A stretch of DNA of 35,182 bases from Halomonas elongata (lineage in GTDB: Bacteria > Pseudomonadota > Gammaproteobacteria > Pseudomonadales > Halomonadaceae), in assembly GCF_029081005.1 (NCBI RefSeq), contig NZ_JAJQTQ010000035.1, forward strand, positions 1 through 35,182, in the 5' to 3' direction. The number at the start of each line of letters is the position of its first letter. Position 1 is the first letter of the stretch. The notes beneath the pieces are model-generated. The model was not told where the DNA came from. It worked only from the letters and a program-made list of their open reading frames with translations, and made no database searches. This document shows positions 25,331 to 35,182 of the stretch, piece by piece. Made by a program: the position numbers and the translations under genes.

Positions 25331-27919
25331 CTATAGCCTTTCCTTCCAGTGATACAGCCATTCCAGTGCCTGACGCGGTGTCATGTCATCCAGCCCCAGG
25401 CTTCCTAGACTTTCCACCACGGGGTGCGGTGCGCTGGCGAAGAGGTCGGCCTGTTGCGGCGTATCACCCGACGTGGCGGCGTTATCGTCCGTGGGCATGC
25501 TGCGCTGGCCCTGGTCGATTTCCTGCTGTTCGAGGTTGGCGAGCTTTTCCCGCGCCCGGGCGATCACGCTCTGGGGAACGCCGGCGAGCTGTGCGACCTG
25601 CAGGCCATAGCTCTGGCTGGCCGGACCGTCTTCCACCCGGTGCATGAAGACGATGCCTTCCTTGTGCTCCGTGGCCGTCAGGTGGACATTGGCCACGCCG
25701 CCCGCCTGTTCGGCCAGGGCCGTCATTTCGAAGTAGTGGGTGGCGAACAGTGTGAAGGCTCGGCTGCGGGTCAGTTGCTCGGCGCTGGCCCAGGCCAGCG
25801 ACAGGCCATCGAAGGTGCTGGTGCCGCGCCCGATCTCGTCCATCAGCACCAGGCTGTGGTCGGTGGCGTTATGCAGGATGTTGGCGGTCTCGGTCATCTC
25901 CACCATGAAGGTGGAGCGCCCGCCGGCCAGATCATCCGAGGAGCCGATGCGAGTGAAGATGCGATCCACGGGGCCGATCGAGGCGGCATCGGCGGGCACG
26001 AAACTGCCGGTGTGGGCGAGCAGGGTGATCAGGGCGGCCTGACGCATGTAGGTCGATTTGCCGCCCATGTTGGGGCCGGTGATCACCAGCATCCGCCGCT
26101 CGTCGTCCATGTTCAGGTCGTTGGGAACAAAGGGCGTATCGCTGACCTGTTCGACGACCGGGTGGCGACCGGCACGAATGGTGATGCCCGGTGTTTCGGG
26201 CAGTTCAGGGCGCACGAAATCCAGGGCTCGGGCGCGCTCGGCCAGGGTCGAGAGCACATCCAGTGCCGCCAGGGCCTGGCCGGTGGCCTGGAGCGTGGCG
26301 AGTTCGGCGTTGAGGTCGTCGAGCAAGCCGTCGTAGAGCAGCTTCTCGCGAGCCAGTGCCCGTGACTTGGCCGACAGCGCCTTGTCCTCGAACTCCTTGA
26401 GTTCGGGGATGATGAAGCGCTCGGCGTTTTTCAGGGTCTGGCGACGTATGTAGTCCACCGGCGCCTCCCGGGCCTGGGCCCGGGGAATCTCGATGTAGTA
26501 GCCGTGAACCCGGTTGTAGCCGACCTTGAGGCCGGGCAGTCCGGTGCGTTCGCGCTCCCGGGTTTCCAGCTCGATCAGGTAGTCTCCAGCGTGCTCGGCC
26601 AGGCCTCGGTGCTCGTCGAGTTCGGCGTCGAACCCCTCGGCGATCACGCCGCCGTCGCGGATCACCACCGGCGGATTCTCCACCAGGGCGCGGCTCAGAG
26701 TATCGGCCAGCGTCGGGTAGGGGTGGATGCGGCGCTTGAGATCATCCAGGGCGGTGCCTTCGTCGAAACGGACCAGTTCGGTCTCGAGCTCGGGAAGGGC
26801 GTTCAGGGCATCACGCAGCCTGGCGAGATCGCGAGGGCGGGCGCTGTAGAGCGCAACCCTGGCCAGGATGCGTTCCACGTCACCGATCGCCTTCAGGGCG
26901 TCCCGTGGCGCGACGAAGCCATCACCATCGAGGAGGGCGGCGACCGCCGCCTGGCGTCCCGATACCTGGGCACGATCGCGTAGCGGCCGGTTGAGCCAGC
27001 GCTTGAGCAGGCGAGACCCCATGGCGGTGGACGTCGTGTCGAGCACGCTGGCCAGGGTATTGTCGGTGCCACCGCTCATGTTGATACCGATTTCCAGGTT
27101 GCGACGGCTGGCGGCATCGATCACCACGGCATCGTCGCGGCTTTCCACGCCGATGGCGGTGACATGGGGCAATTGTGAGCGCTGGGTATCGCGGGCGTAG
27201 TCGATCAACACGCCGGCGGCGGTGATGGCCGCTTCCAGGTGGGCGCAGCCGAACCCTCGGAGGTCCTGGACAGCGAACTGGTCACAGAGCGTGCGGGTGG
27301 CGCTTTCCAGGTCGAACAGCCAGTCGTTCTGACGGCGCAGGCCACGATGCGTTTCCAGGCCGGGCGGCAGCGTCAGACTCTCGGCGACCAGCAGCTCTGC
27401 CGGGTCCAGGCGTGTCAGCTCGGCCAGCGCCTCGGTTTCGCCTTCCACCTCGAGCACGCTGAAACGACCGCTGGAAAGCTCCAGCCAGGCCAGTCCCCAT
27501 CGATCACCGGCGGCATGCAGTGCGACCACCAGGTTGTCGCGGCGGGCGTCGAGCAGGGCCTCGTCGTACAGGGTGCCGGGGGTGACGATGCGCACGACCT
27601 GTCGTTCCACTGGCCCCTTGGCAGCATTCGGGTCGCCCATCTGCTCGCAGATGGCGACCGATTCACCGGCGGCGACCAATCGTGCCAGGTAGCCTTCGGC
27701 GCTGTGATAGGGGACCCCGGCCATGGGAATCGGCTTGCCCGCCGATTGGCCGCGCTGGGTCAAGGTGATATCGAGCAGGGAGGCGGCACGCTTGGCGTCC
27801 TCGAAGAACAGCTCGTAGAAATCACCCATTCGGTAGAAGAGCAGCACGTCTGGATGTTCGCGCTTGATCTTCAGGTATTGGGCCATCATCGGGGTATGCT
27901 GGGCGCTGGCCTGTGACAT
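25331..27919 (-). CDS. mutS: DNA mismatch repair protein MutS
   Basis: MutS recognises mismatches and small loops and recruits MutL. The protein is 862 aa (E. coli 853). The mismatch-binding motif is F34-Y-E36 within MGDFYELF. Connector, lever and clamp domains follow. The ATPase has Walker [10 protein letters not shown] at residues 615-623, then [16 protein letters not shown] (Walker B and signature), and a conserved [11 protein letters not shown] segment. The C-terminal tail keeps a dimer/tetramer helix-like segment ([17 protein letters not shown]). AAGGAA precedes the ATG at 27919. It is divergent from pncC. fdxA follows 144 nt downstream with its own promoter region. Confidence 0.97.
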   Translation of the reverse strand: MSQASAQHTPMMAQYLKIKREHPDVLLFYRMGDFYELFFEDAKRAASLLDITLTQRGQSAGKPIPMAGVPYHSAEGYLARLVAAGESVAICEQMGDPNAAKGPVERQVVRIVTPGTLYDEALLDARRDNLVVALHAAGDRWGLAWLELSSGRFSVLEVEGETEALAELTRLDPAELLVAESLTLPPGLETHRGLRRQNDWLFDLESATRTLCDQFAVQDLRGFGCAHLEAAITAAGVLIDYARDTQRSQLPHVTAIGVESRDDAVVIDAASRRNLEIGINMSGGTDNTLASVLDTTSTAMGSRLLKRWLNRPLRDRAQVSGRQAAVAALLDGDGFVAPRDALKAIGDVERILARVALYSARPRDLARLRDALNALPELETELVRFDEGTALDDLKRRIHPYPTLADTLSRALVENPPVVIRDGGVIAEGFDAELDEHRGLAEHAGDYLIELETRERERTGLPGLKVGYNRVHGYYIEIPRAQAREAPVDYIRRQTLKNAERFIIPELKEFEDKALSAKSRALAREKLLYDGLLDDLNAELATLQATGQALAALDVLSTLAERARALDFVRPELPETPGITIRAGRHPVVEQVSDTPFVPNDLNMDDERRMLVITGPNMGGKSTYMRQAALITLLAHTGSFVPADAASIGPVDRIFTRIGSSDDLAGGRSTFMVEMTETANILHNATDHSLVLMDEIGRGTSTFDGLSLAWASAEQLTRSRAFTLFATHYFEMTALAEQAGGVANVHLTATEHKEGIVFMHRVEDGPASQSYGLQVAQLAGVPQSVIARAREKLANLEQQEIDQGQRSMPTDDNAATSGDTPQQADLFASAPHPVVESLGSLGLDDMTPRQALEWLYHWKERL

Positions 27920-28081
27920 GGGCTTCCTTGGCTTGCCGGTGGTGATGGTGCGAAGAACGACAGCGGAATCATGGCGACGTGCATGTCATGCATGTCGCGG
28001 ACAAAGCCAGTATTCTACGCTCAAGGACGTTCGGCGTCAGGAGCGCTGTTGTCCAGCTACCATCGGTCTGGAGGAAATGCC

Positions 28082-28597
28082 ATGGCGGTACATGCCGAAA
28101 GTGCGGATCCCCTCGATCCGGCGAGGCTCGCCGAATATCTGGGTCGTCTGTGCCGGGAACGGGGCATCGTGGTCAGTACCGCGGAATCCTGTACCGGTGG
28201 TGGCGTGGCCAGCGCCATCACCGCGGTCGCCGGTAGTTCCGACTATTTCGAGACCGGCTATGTGACCTATGCCAATACCGCCAAGACGCGTCTGCTCGGC
28301 GTTCCCGAAGCCGTGCTGGCCGAGCATGGCGCCGTCAGTCGACAGGTGGTCGAGGCCATGGTTGCCGGAGCCTGCGCCGAGAGCGGGGCCGATCTGGCTG
28401 TGGCCGTCAGTGGTGTCGCTGGCCCGGGAGGTGGCACCGACGGCAAGCCGGTGGGTACCGTGTGGCTGGCCTGGGGTGACGGATGGCAGCGTGACTCGGA
28501 GTGCCGGCACTTTTCCGGCGATCGCGATGCCGTGCGCGAGGCGGCGGTGCGTGAGGCGCTGGTGGGGCTGATCCGTTGGCTGGCACCGCATGGGTAG
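28082..28597 (+). CDS. pncC: Nicotinamide-nucleotide amidohydrolase (CinA C-terminal domain type)
   Basis: PncC deamidates nicotinamide mononucleotide to nicotinic acid mononucleotide, recycling pyridine nucleotides. The 171-aa protein is the stand-alone CinA C-terminal domain. Family motifs are [16 protein letters not shown] (near residues 30-45) and [18 protein letters not shown], with the catalytic serine expected in the first. The ATG at 28082 has GGAGGA about 8 nt upstream. The upstream in-frame extension is not conserved. A -10-like TATTCT (28011-28016) lies upstream. The cinA/pncC-recA-recX order is widespread in gammaproteobacteria. Confidence 0.93.
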   Translation: MAVHAESADPLDPARLAEYLGRLCRERGIVVSTAESCTGGGVASAITAVAGSSDYFETGYVTYANTAKTRLLGVPEAVLAEHGAVSRQVVEAMVAGACAESGADLAVAVSGVAGPGGGTDGKPVGTVWLAWGDGWQRDSECRHFSGDRDAVREAAVREALVGLIRWLAPHG

Positions 28598-28634
28598 CTT
28601 GCTTGCGGGACTGGTCGAGTGGTGCTTTTTTCGT

Positions 28635-28657
28635 CATAATACTGTGCAATCATACAG
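28635..28657 (+). promoter_or_regulatory. LexA (SOS) box and -10 of recA
   Basis: CTGTGCAATCATACAG (28642-28657) fits the LexA consensus CTGT-N8-ACAG, and it follows a -10-like CATAAT (28635-28640). LexA bound here would block recA until DNA damage activates RecA. The -35 is not clear. Confidence 0.85.
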
Positions 28658-28716
28658 TGAAGGGGCCTGGTCGCTGGCCATGTCTCCATCATTCGCTATC
28701 GCTTAGGAGGCCTGTC

Positions 28717-29787
28717 ATGGCTCAGGACGAGAACCGTTCCAAGGCGCTGAACGCTGCGCTATCCCAGATCGATCGACAGTTCGGCAAGGGGACCGTGATG
28801 CGGCTGGGCGATACGCCGCGCGTGGTGATGCCGTCGGTCTCCACCGGCTCGCTGGGCCTGGATATCGCGCTGGGTATCGGCGGCCTGCCCTATGGCCGCG
28901 TCGTGGAAATCTTCGGCCCCGAATCCTCGGGCAAGACCACGCTGACCCTCGCGGTCATCGCCGAGGCTCAGAAGCAGGGCAAGACCTGCGCCTTCATCGA
29001 CGCCGAACACGCCCTCGATCCCAATTATGCCGAGAAGCTCGGTGTCAATCTCGATGATCTGCTGGTCTCTCAGCCCGATACCGGTGAGCAGGCCCTCGAG
29101 ATCTGCGACATGCTGGTGCGCTCCGGCGGGGTCGACGTGATCATCATCGACTCGGTGGCGGCGCTGACCCCGCGCGCCGAGATCGAGGGCGAGATGGGCG
29201 ATTCCCACGTCGGCTTGCAGGCACGCCTGATGTCCCAGGCGCTGCGCAAGGTCACCGGCCACATGAAGAACGCCAACTGCATGGTGGTGTTCATCAACCA
29301 GATCCGCATGAAGATCGGCGTGATGTTCGGCAGTCCCGAGACCACCACCGGTGGCAACGCCCTGAAATTCTACTCCAGCGTGCGCCTGGATATCCGACGC
29401 ACCGGTTCGGTCAAGCAGGGCGACGAGGTCACCGGCAACGAGACGCGGGTCAAGGTGGTCAAGAACAAGGTGGCGCCGCCGTTCCGCCAGGCCGAGTTTC
29501 AGATTCTCTATGGCAAGGGGATCTACCATGCCGGGGAAGTGGTCGATCTGGGTGTCCAGTGCGGCCTGGTCGACAAGGCAGGTGCCTGGTACAGCTATCA
29601 GGGCAACAAGATCGGTCAGGGCAAGGCCAATGCCGCCCAGTTCCTCGAGGACAACCCCTCGGTGATGGAGGAGATCGAAAGCCAGATTCGTGCCCAGTTG
29701 CTGGCCGCGCCGGAGCCTCGTGAGGAAGAAGGCGAGGACGAAGCGCCCATCGGCGAGGGCAGCGAGCGCGAGGACGGCCTGCTGTAG
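28717..29787 (+). CDS. recA: Recombinase RecA
   Basis: RecA forms the ATP-dependent filament on single-stranded DNA for homologous recombination and triggers LexA self-cleavage. The protein is 356 aa, normal length. Walker A is GPESSGKT at residues 67-74. Walker B-type segments include [12 protein letters not shown]. Loops L1/L2 carry [21 protein letters not shown] and [20 protein letters not shown]. The C-terminus is strongly acidic ([18 protein letters not shown]), as is usual. TTAGGAGG lies 6 nt before the ATG at 28717; upstream in-frame codons include the promoter and are rejected. It is preceded by a LexA box and followed by recX after 3 nt. Confidence 0.98.
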   Translation: MAQDENRSKALNAALSQIDRQFGKGTVMRLGDTPRVVMPSVSTGSLGLDIALGIGGLPYGRVVEIFGPESSGKTTLTLAVIAEAQKQGKTCAFIDAEHALDPNYAEKLGVNLDDLLVSQPDTGEQALEICDMLVRSGGVDVIIIDSVAALTPRAEIEGEMGDSHVGLQARLMSQALRKVTGHMKNANCMVVFINQIRMKIGVMFGSPETTTGGNALKFYSSVRLDIRRTGSVKQGDEVTGNETRVKVVKNKVAPPFRQAEFQILYGKGIYHAGEVVDLGVQCGLVDKAGAWYSYQGNKIGQGKANAAQFLEDNPSVMEEIESQIRAQLLAAPEPREEEGEDEAPIGEGSEREDGLL

Positions 29788-29790
29788 ACG

Positions 29791-30255
29791 ATGCGCGAGA
29801 CGGCCGAGAGTACCCCCCGGGAAGATGCCATTCGCCTGCTGGCGAGGCGAGAATATGCCCGCGGGGAATTGCGCGAACGCCTGGTCGCGAAGGGGCATGC
29901 CGACGAAGACGTCGAGGCATGTCTGTTCGACCTGGAGGAGCAGGGCCTGCAGTCCGACGCGCGTTTCGCCGAAAGCTTCCTGCGGGCCCGGGTTGCCCGG
30001 GGGCAGGGGCCGATCAAGTTGCGCGCCGAGCTCGAACGGCGTGGCATCGACGATGAGATCGTGCGCCAGGCCTTCACCGAGCTGGCGACCGAGGTCGACT
30101 GGTTCAGCCTGGCCGCCGAGGCGCTGGCGCGCCGCTTCTCGGGGCCGGGCGAGACGTCGCGTGAACGGGCTCGACGGGAGCGCTTCCTGGCCGGCAGGGG
30201 GTTCGATTTCGAGCAGCTCCGACACGCTGTGATGCATGCCTGGGACGATGCCTGA
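29791..30255 (+). CDS. recX: RecA regulatory protein RecX
   Basis: RecX binds along RecA filaments and limits their growth and ATPase activity. The 154-aa protein is built from three-helix repeats: AIRLLARREYARGELRERLVAKG, then LQSDARFAESFLRARVARGQGPIKLRAELERRGI, and a final RRERFLAGRGFDFEQLRHAV, the usual pattern. It starts 3 nt after the recA stop with no independent promoter, so it should be made at a lower level by read-through from the SOS-controlled recA transcript. Confidence 0.94.
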   Translation: MRETAESTPREDAIRLLARREYARGELRERLVAKGHADEDVEACLFDLEEQGLQSDARFAESFLRARVARGQGPIKLRAELERRGIDDEIVRQAFTELATEVDWFSLAAEALARRFSGPGETSRERARRERFLAGRGFDFEQLRHAVMHAWDDA

Positions 30256-30284
30256 GACGCACTCCCGACCTTCCCGCCCTGTCG

Positions 30285-30307
30285 TTGTTTGACGACTGCG
30301 CTATAAT
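30285..30307 (+). promoter_or_regulatory. Probable alaS promoter
   Basis: A consensus -10 TATAAT lies at 30302-30307; the -35 is weak (the T-rich TTGTTTGACG region is too close). Transcription from here would give a leader of about 220 nt before alaS. Confidence 0.5.
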
Positions 30308-30535
30308 GGCTCCCTTTGCGGAGGAAACACTGACTAAATGCCTGCGTGGCTCGGCGTTTCGATCACTACGCGATGGCCGCTGGCCTGCCGAGGCCTTGGC
30401 CAATCCCGCCAGCGTCGTCACGATAGCCCGAGCGCCCGTGCTCGAGCACGCTCGCCGATTTATTGAGTGCTTCCCAGTGCCCCGGGCGGCGTGCCCTGCC
30501 CGGAGGGCCTCCATGCTTATCGTCACGGATATTCC

Positions 30536-33142
<2,607 letters not shown>

Positions 33143-33151
33143 TGATCATCG

Positions 33152-33177
33152 GGGCCGAAGGCGGATGCCTTCGGCCC
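33152..33177 (+). terminator. Intrinsic terminator of alaS
   Basis: GGGCCGAAGGC (33152-33162) and GCCTTCGGCCC (33167-33177) form a perfect 11-bp stem with a GGAT loop, followed by the T-rich TTAGTTTAT. It lies 9 nt after the alaS stop. Confidence 0.85.
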
Positions 33178-33239
33178 TTAGTTTATACAGCTAACCGTTT
33201 TCATTCGAACGTTAACCCGGATACGAGGGACAACGATAA

Positions 33240-34490
33240 ATGGCACTATACGTACAGAAGTTCGGCGGCACCTCGGTGGGCTCCGTGGAGCGCATCAAGG
33301 CCGTGGCCGAGAAGGTCAAGGGCTTCCGTGACGAGGGGCACCAGGTCGTGGTCGTGGTTTCCGCGATGAGCGGCGAGACCAACCGGCTGATCGGCCTGGC
33401 CAACGATATCAACGACGAGCCGACTCCGCGCGAGATGGACATGCTGGTGTCCACCGGCGAACAGGTGACCATCTCGCTGCTGGCCATGGCGCTTCACAAG
33501 CTGGGCGTGCCGGCCACGTCCTATACCGGCTCCCAGGTCGGCATCATGACCGACAGCGCCCATACCAAGGCGCGCATCCAGCGCATCGAGACCGAGGACA
33601 TGCGCCAGGACCTGGACGATGGCCAGGTGGCCGTGGTGGCCGGCTTCCAGGGCGTCGACGAGGAAGGCAACATCACCACCCTCGGCCGTGGTGGTTCCGA
33701 CACCACCGGGGTGGCCCTGGCCGCGGCGCTGGGCGCTGACGAGTGCCAGATCTACACCGATGTCGATGGCGTCTATACCACCGACCCACGGGTCTGCTCC
33801 CGGGCCCAGCGCCTGGACACCATCACCGTCGAGGAGATGCTGGAGCTGGCGAGCCTGGGCTCCAAGGTCCTGCAGATCCGTGCCGTCGAATTTGCCGGCA
33901 AATACAATGTTCCGCTGCGCGTGCTGTCCAGTTTCGAGGGCGGCCCCGGCACCCTGATCGTCGCAGACTCCGATAATGACGAGGACTCCATGGAAGAACC
34001 GCTGATCTCCGGTATCGCCTTTACCGCCAACGAAGCCAAGCTGACCCTGCTCAATACACCGGATGTCCCCGGTGTCGCCTCGAAAATTCTGGGGCCGATC
34101 GCCGATGCCAATATCGAGATCGACATGATCGTGCAGAACGTGGCGCCGGCCGGCGATTACACCGACTTCACCTTCACCGTGGCCAAGGGCGACTACAAGC
34201 AGACCCTGCGCATCCTCGAGGATCAGGTGCTGCCCGCGCTGGGCGAGGGCGAGGTCAAGGGCGATGACAATATCGCCAAGGTCTCGCTGGTCGGGGTCGG
34301 CATGCGTTCCCATGCCGGCGTGGCGTCCAAGATGTTCCGCGTCTTGTCCGAGGAGAACATCAATATCCGCATGGTCTCGACGTCCGAGATCAAGATTTCC
34401 GTGGTGATCGACGAGAAGCACATGGAGCTGGCGGTGCGTGCCCTGCACAAGGCGTTCGGACTCGACAAGTCCGACATCGAGAGCGAATAA
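33240..34490 (+). CDS. lysC: Aspartate kinase, lysine-pathway type with ACT domains
   Basis: LysC phosphorylates aspartate, the entry step to lysine, threonine and methionine. The 416-aa protein has the kinase motif KFGGTSVG (residues 7-14), LGRGGSDTTGVALAAALGA, and the region IYTDVDGVYTTDPR. Two C-terminal ACT domains (from about residue 265) should bind lysine/threonine for feedback inhibition. GAGGGA precedes the ATG at 33240. An internal in-frame ATG (33990, M251) has its own GAGGA. This matches class II aspartokinases made as alpha2-beta2, in which the beta subunit is an internal translation product. The alaS-lysC-csrA order matches Pseudomonas. Confidence 0.96.
   Translation: MALYVQKFGGTSVGSVERIKAVAEKVKGFRDEGHQVVVVVSAMSGETNRLIGLANDINDEPTPREMDMLVSTGEQVTISLLAMALHKLGVPATSYTGSQVGIMTDSAHTKARIQRIETEDMRQDLDDGQVAVVAGFQGVDEEGNITTLGRGGSDTTGVALAAALGADECQIYTDVDGVYTTDPRVCSRAQRLDTITVEEMLELASLGSKVLQIRAVEFAGKYNVPLRVLSSFEGGPGTLIVADSDNDEDSMEEPLISGIAFTANEAKLTLLNTPDVPGVASKILGPIADANIEIDMIVQNVAPAGDYTDFTFTVAKGDYKQTLRILEDQVLPALGEGEVKGDDNIAKVSLVGVGMRSHAGVASKMFRVLSEENINIRMVSTSEIKISVVIDEKHMELAVRALHKAFGLDKSDIESE
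33981..33992 (+). promoter_or_regulatory. Internal ribosome binding site and start codon in lysC
   Basis: GAGGA (33981-33985) lies 4 nt before ATG (33990), in frame with lysC at codon 251. Use of it would give a 166-aa beta subunit consisting of the ACT domains, as known for Bacillus and Corynebacterium aspartokinases. Confidence 0.6.
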
Positions 34491-34533
34491 ACGACACCCA
34501 GGTTCGCCGACAGCTTCTACGCTGGTAGGGAGT

Positions 34534-34588
34534 CCATGACACTGGTGTGAAAGGGGCTTCTCTTCAACGTGGCGTTGCAGTGTCATGG
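34534..34588 (+). promoter_or_regulatory. Long stem in the lysC-csrA gap
   Basis: CCATGACACT (34534-34543) and AGTGTCATGG (34579-34588) are perfect 10-bp complementary arms around 35 nt. A second, imperfect pair (GGGGCGAC near 34609 with GTCGTCCCC near 34640) lies between it and csrA. It may be part of a structured csrA leader. The 203-bp gap shows no gene and no clear promoter. Confidence 0.4.
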
Positions 34589-34693
34589 TCGGCGCTATTG
34601 GCTCGGGGGCGACATCGTGCCATGGTGTCACGCGCCGTCGTCCCCTGTAGGTGGCAGCATCCCGTAGCCAGAAGTCTGAAAAGGAGATCAGTC

Positions 34694-34891
34694 ATGCTCA
34701 TCCTGACCCGCCGCGTCGGCGAAACCCTGATGATCGGCGACGATATCACCGTCACCGTTCTGGGGGTAAAGGGCAACCAGGTCCGCATTGGTGTCAATGC
34801 ACCCAAGGACGTCGCCGTGCACCGCGAGGAGATCTATCAACGCATTCAGCGTGAGAAATCCGACGACGACATCGACGACGAGACACCTTGA
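34694..34891 (+). CDS. csrA: Carbon storage regulator CsrA/RsmA
   Basis: CsrA is a dimeric RNA-binding protein that covers GGA-containing ribosome binding sites and represses or stabilises target mRNAs. The 65-aa protein starts [20 protein letters not shown]. The two main RNA-contact regions are intact: L4-T5-R6-R7 and the V42-H43-R44-E45-E46-I47-Y48 segment. The C-terminal tail is very acidic ([10 protein letters not shown]). AAGGAG (34681-34686) precedes the ATG; this itself contains GGA in a suitable context, so the protein could bind its own mRNA. Upstream in-frame codons are unconserved. An rsmZ-like RNA able to titrate it is encoded at 24516-24685. Confidence 0.97.
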   Translation: MLILTRRVGETLMIGDDITVTVLGVKGNQVRIGVNAPKDVAVHREEIYQRIQREKSDDDIDDETP

Positions 34892-34893
34892 GG

Positions 34894-34925
34894 CTCGAAC
34901 CGGCGTTTACCGACGCCGGGTCGAG
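34894..34925 (+). terminator. Probable terminator hairpin of csrA
   Basis: CTCGAACCGGCGT (34894-34906) and ACGCCGGGTCGAG (34913-34925) pair at 12 of 13 positions around TTACCG, 2 nt after the csrA stop. No T-run follows, so termination efficiency is uncertain. Confidence 0.6.
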
Positions 34926-34946
34926 TGAGAAAAATCCTCCGGACGC

Positions 34947-34975
34947 TGGACAATGGCCTTTTAAATCGGTAGGAT
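34947..34975 (+). promoter_or_regulatory. Promoter of the tRNA-Ser/tRNA-Arg unit
   Basis: TGGACA (34947-34952) and TAGGAT (34970-34975) are exactly 17 bp apart. The predicted start is about 12 nt before the mature tRNA-Ser 5' end. Confidence 0.7.
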
Positions 34976-34993
34976 GCGCACCGTGCCGATGAG

Positions 34994-35086
34994 GGAGAGG
35001 TGGCCGAGTGGCTGAAGGCGCTCCCCTGCTAAGGGAGTAAGGGGTTAATAGCCCCTTCGAGGGTTCGAATCCCTCCCTCTCCGCCA
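34994..35086 (+). tRNA. tRNA-Ser(GCT)
   Basis: A complete class II tRNA. The acceptor stem is GGAGAGG (34994-35000) with CCTCTCC (35076-35082), discriminator G, and CCA is encoded (35084-35086). The anticodon arm is CTCCC-CTGCTAA-GGGAG with anticodon GCT, reading AGC/AGU serine codons. A long variable arm (AAGGGGTTAATAGCCCCTT) is typical of tRNA-Ser. The T arm is GAGGG-TTCGAAT-CCCTC. It follows csrA, as in Pseudomonas, and is 21 nt before tRNA-Arg. Confidence 0.97.
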
Positions 35087-35107
35087 TGTACGGCACGGTG
35101 AAGGTAA

Positions 35108-35182
35108 GCGCCCGTAGCTCAGCTGGATAGAGTACCTGACTACGAATCAGGCGGTCGGAGGTTCGAATCCTCCCGGGCGCGC
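35108..35182 (+). tRNA. tRNA-Arg(ACG), 3' end cut by window edge
   Basis: The acceptor stem is GCGCCCG (35108-35114) with CGGGCGC (35174-35180), and the discriminator is G35181. The window ends on the first C of the presumed CCA. The anticodon arm is CCTGA-CTACGAA-TCAGG with anticodon ACG (inosine-modified at position 34 in bacteria, reading CGU/CGC/CGA). The T arm is GGAGG-TTCGAAT-CCTCC. Probably co-transcribed with tRNA-Ser. Confidence 0.96.

Noticed and set aside
30285..30535. 84-codon frame upstream of alaS as a real protein gene from its first ATG codons
   Set aside because: Those ATG codons lie before or inside the -10 box. Only a later non-ATG start could be used, so I keep it as a leader finding only.

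Overview
This is a high-GC chromosomal window from a gammaproteobacterium. Nearly every gene is core housekeeping. Gene order and protein features point to the Pseudomonas/Halomonas side of the class, and I infer a member of the Halomonadaceae. This rests on remembered synteny, not on a search. Two Pseudomonas-like blocks are recognisable. The first is priA-rpmE-maeB-mrcA-pilMNOPQ-aroK-aroB-gltB-gltD. The second is pyrG-kdsA-eno followed by rsmZ-fdxA-mutS-pncC-recA-recX-alaS-lysC-csrA-tRNA-Ser-tRNA-Arg.

Layout. 1-77 is an 11-copy 7-bp tandem repeat that touches the priA stop codon. 78-5200 holds replication restart helicase priA (-), ribosomal protein L31 (+), malic enzyme (+) and a DUF481 outer-membrane protein (-). 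5203-7731 is penicillin-binding protein 1A (-). 7977-13747 is a tightly packed plus-strand run: pilM, pilN, pilO, pilP, an unusually short pilQ, then aroK and aroB. 14175-20065 is the glutamate synthase pair gltBD. 20066-20446 is an intergenic region built from 7-bp repeats plus a large nested inverted repeat. 20447-24294 is pyrG-kdsA-eno.

24295-24862 looks empty of genes but carries a complete Gac/Rsm-type small RNA locus: an 18-bp GacA/UvrY-like palindrome, an IHF-like site, a sigma-70-like promoter, and a roughly 170-nt RNA with 12 GGA motifs and a strong terminator. I call it an rsmZ/csrB-family RNA. Its expected protein target, CsrA, is encoded about 10 kb away in the same window (34694-34891). 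24863-30255 holds fdxA and mutS (-), then pncC, an SOS-controlled recA and recX (+). 30536-34891 holds alaS (long leader), lysC (probable internal start for a second subunit) and csrA. The window ends in tRNA-Ser(GCT) and a tRNA-Arg(ACG) cut by the edge.

How the parts work together: priA, recA, recX and mutS serve DNA repair and restart; mrcA and kdsA serve the envelope; pilMNOPQ forms the alignment and secretin part of a type IV pilus or DNA-uptake machine; aroK/aroB, gltBD, lysC and pyrG feed amino-acid and nucleotide synthesis; maeB and eno serve central carbon flow. I saw no phage, transposase, CRISPR array, toxin-antitoxin or defence genes. The most notable non-coding content is the rsmZ locus, the repeat complex upstream of pyrG, and several long perfect GC-rich hairpins at gene ends.
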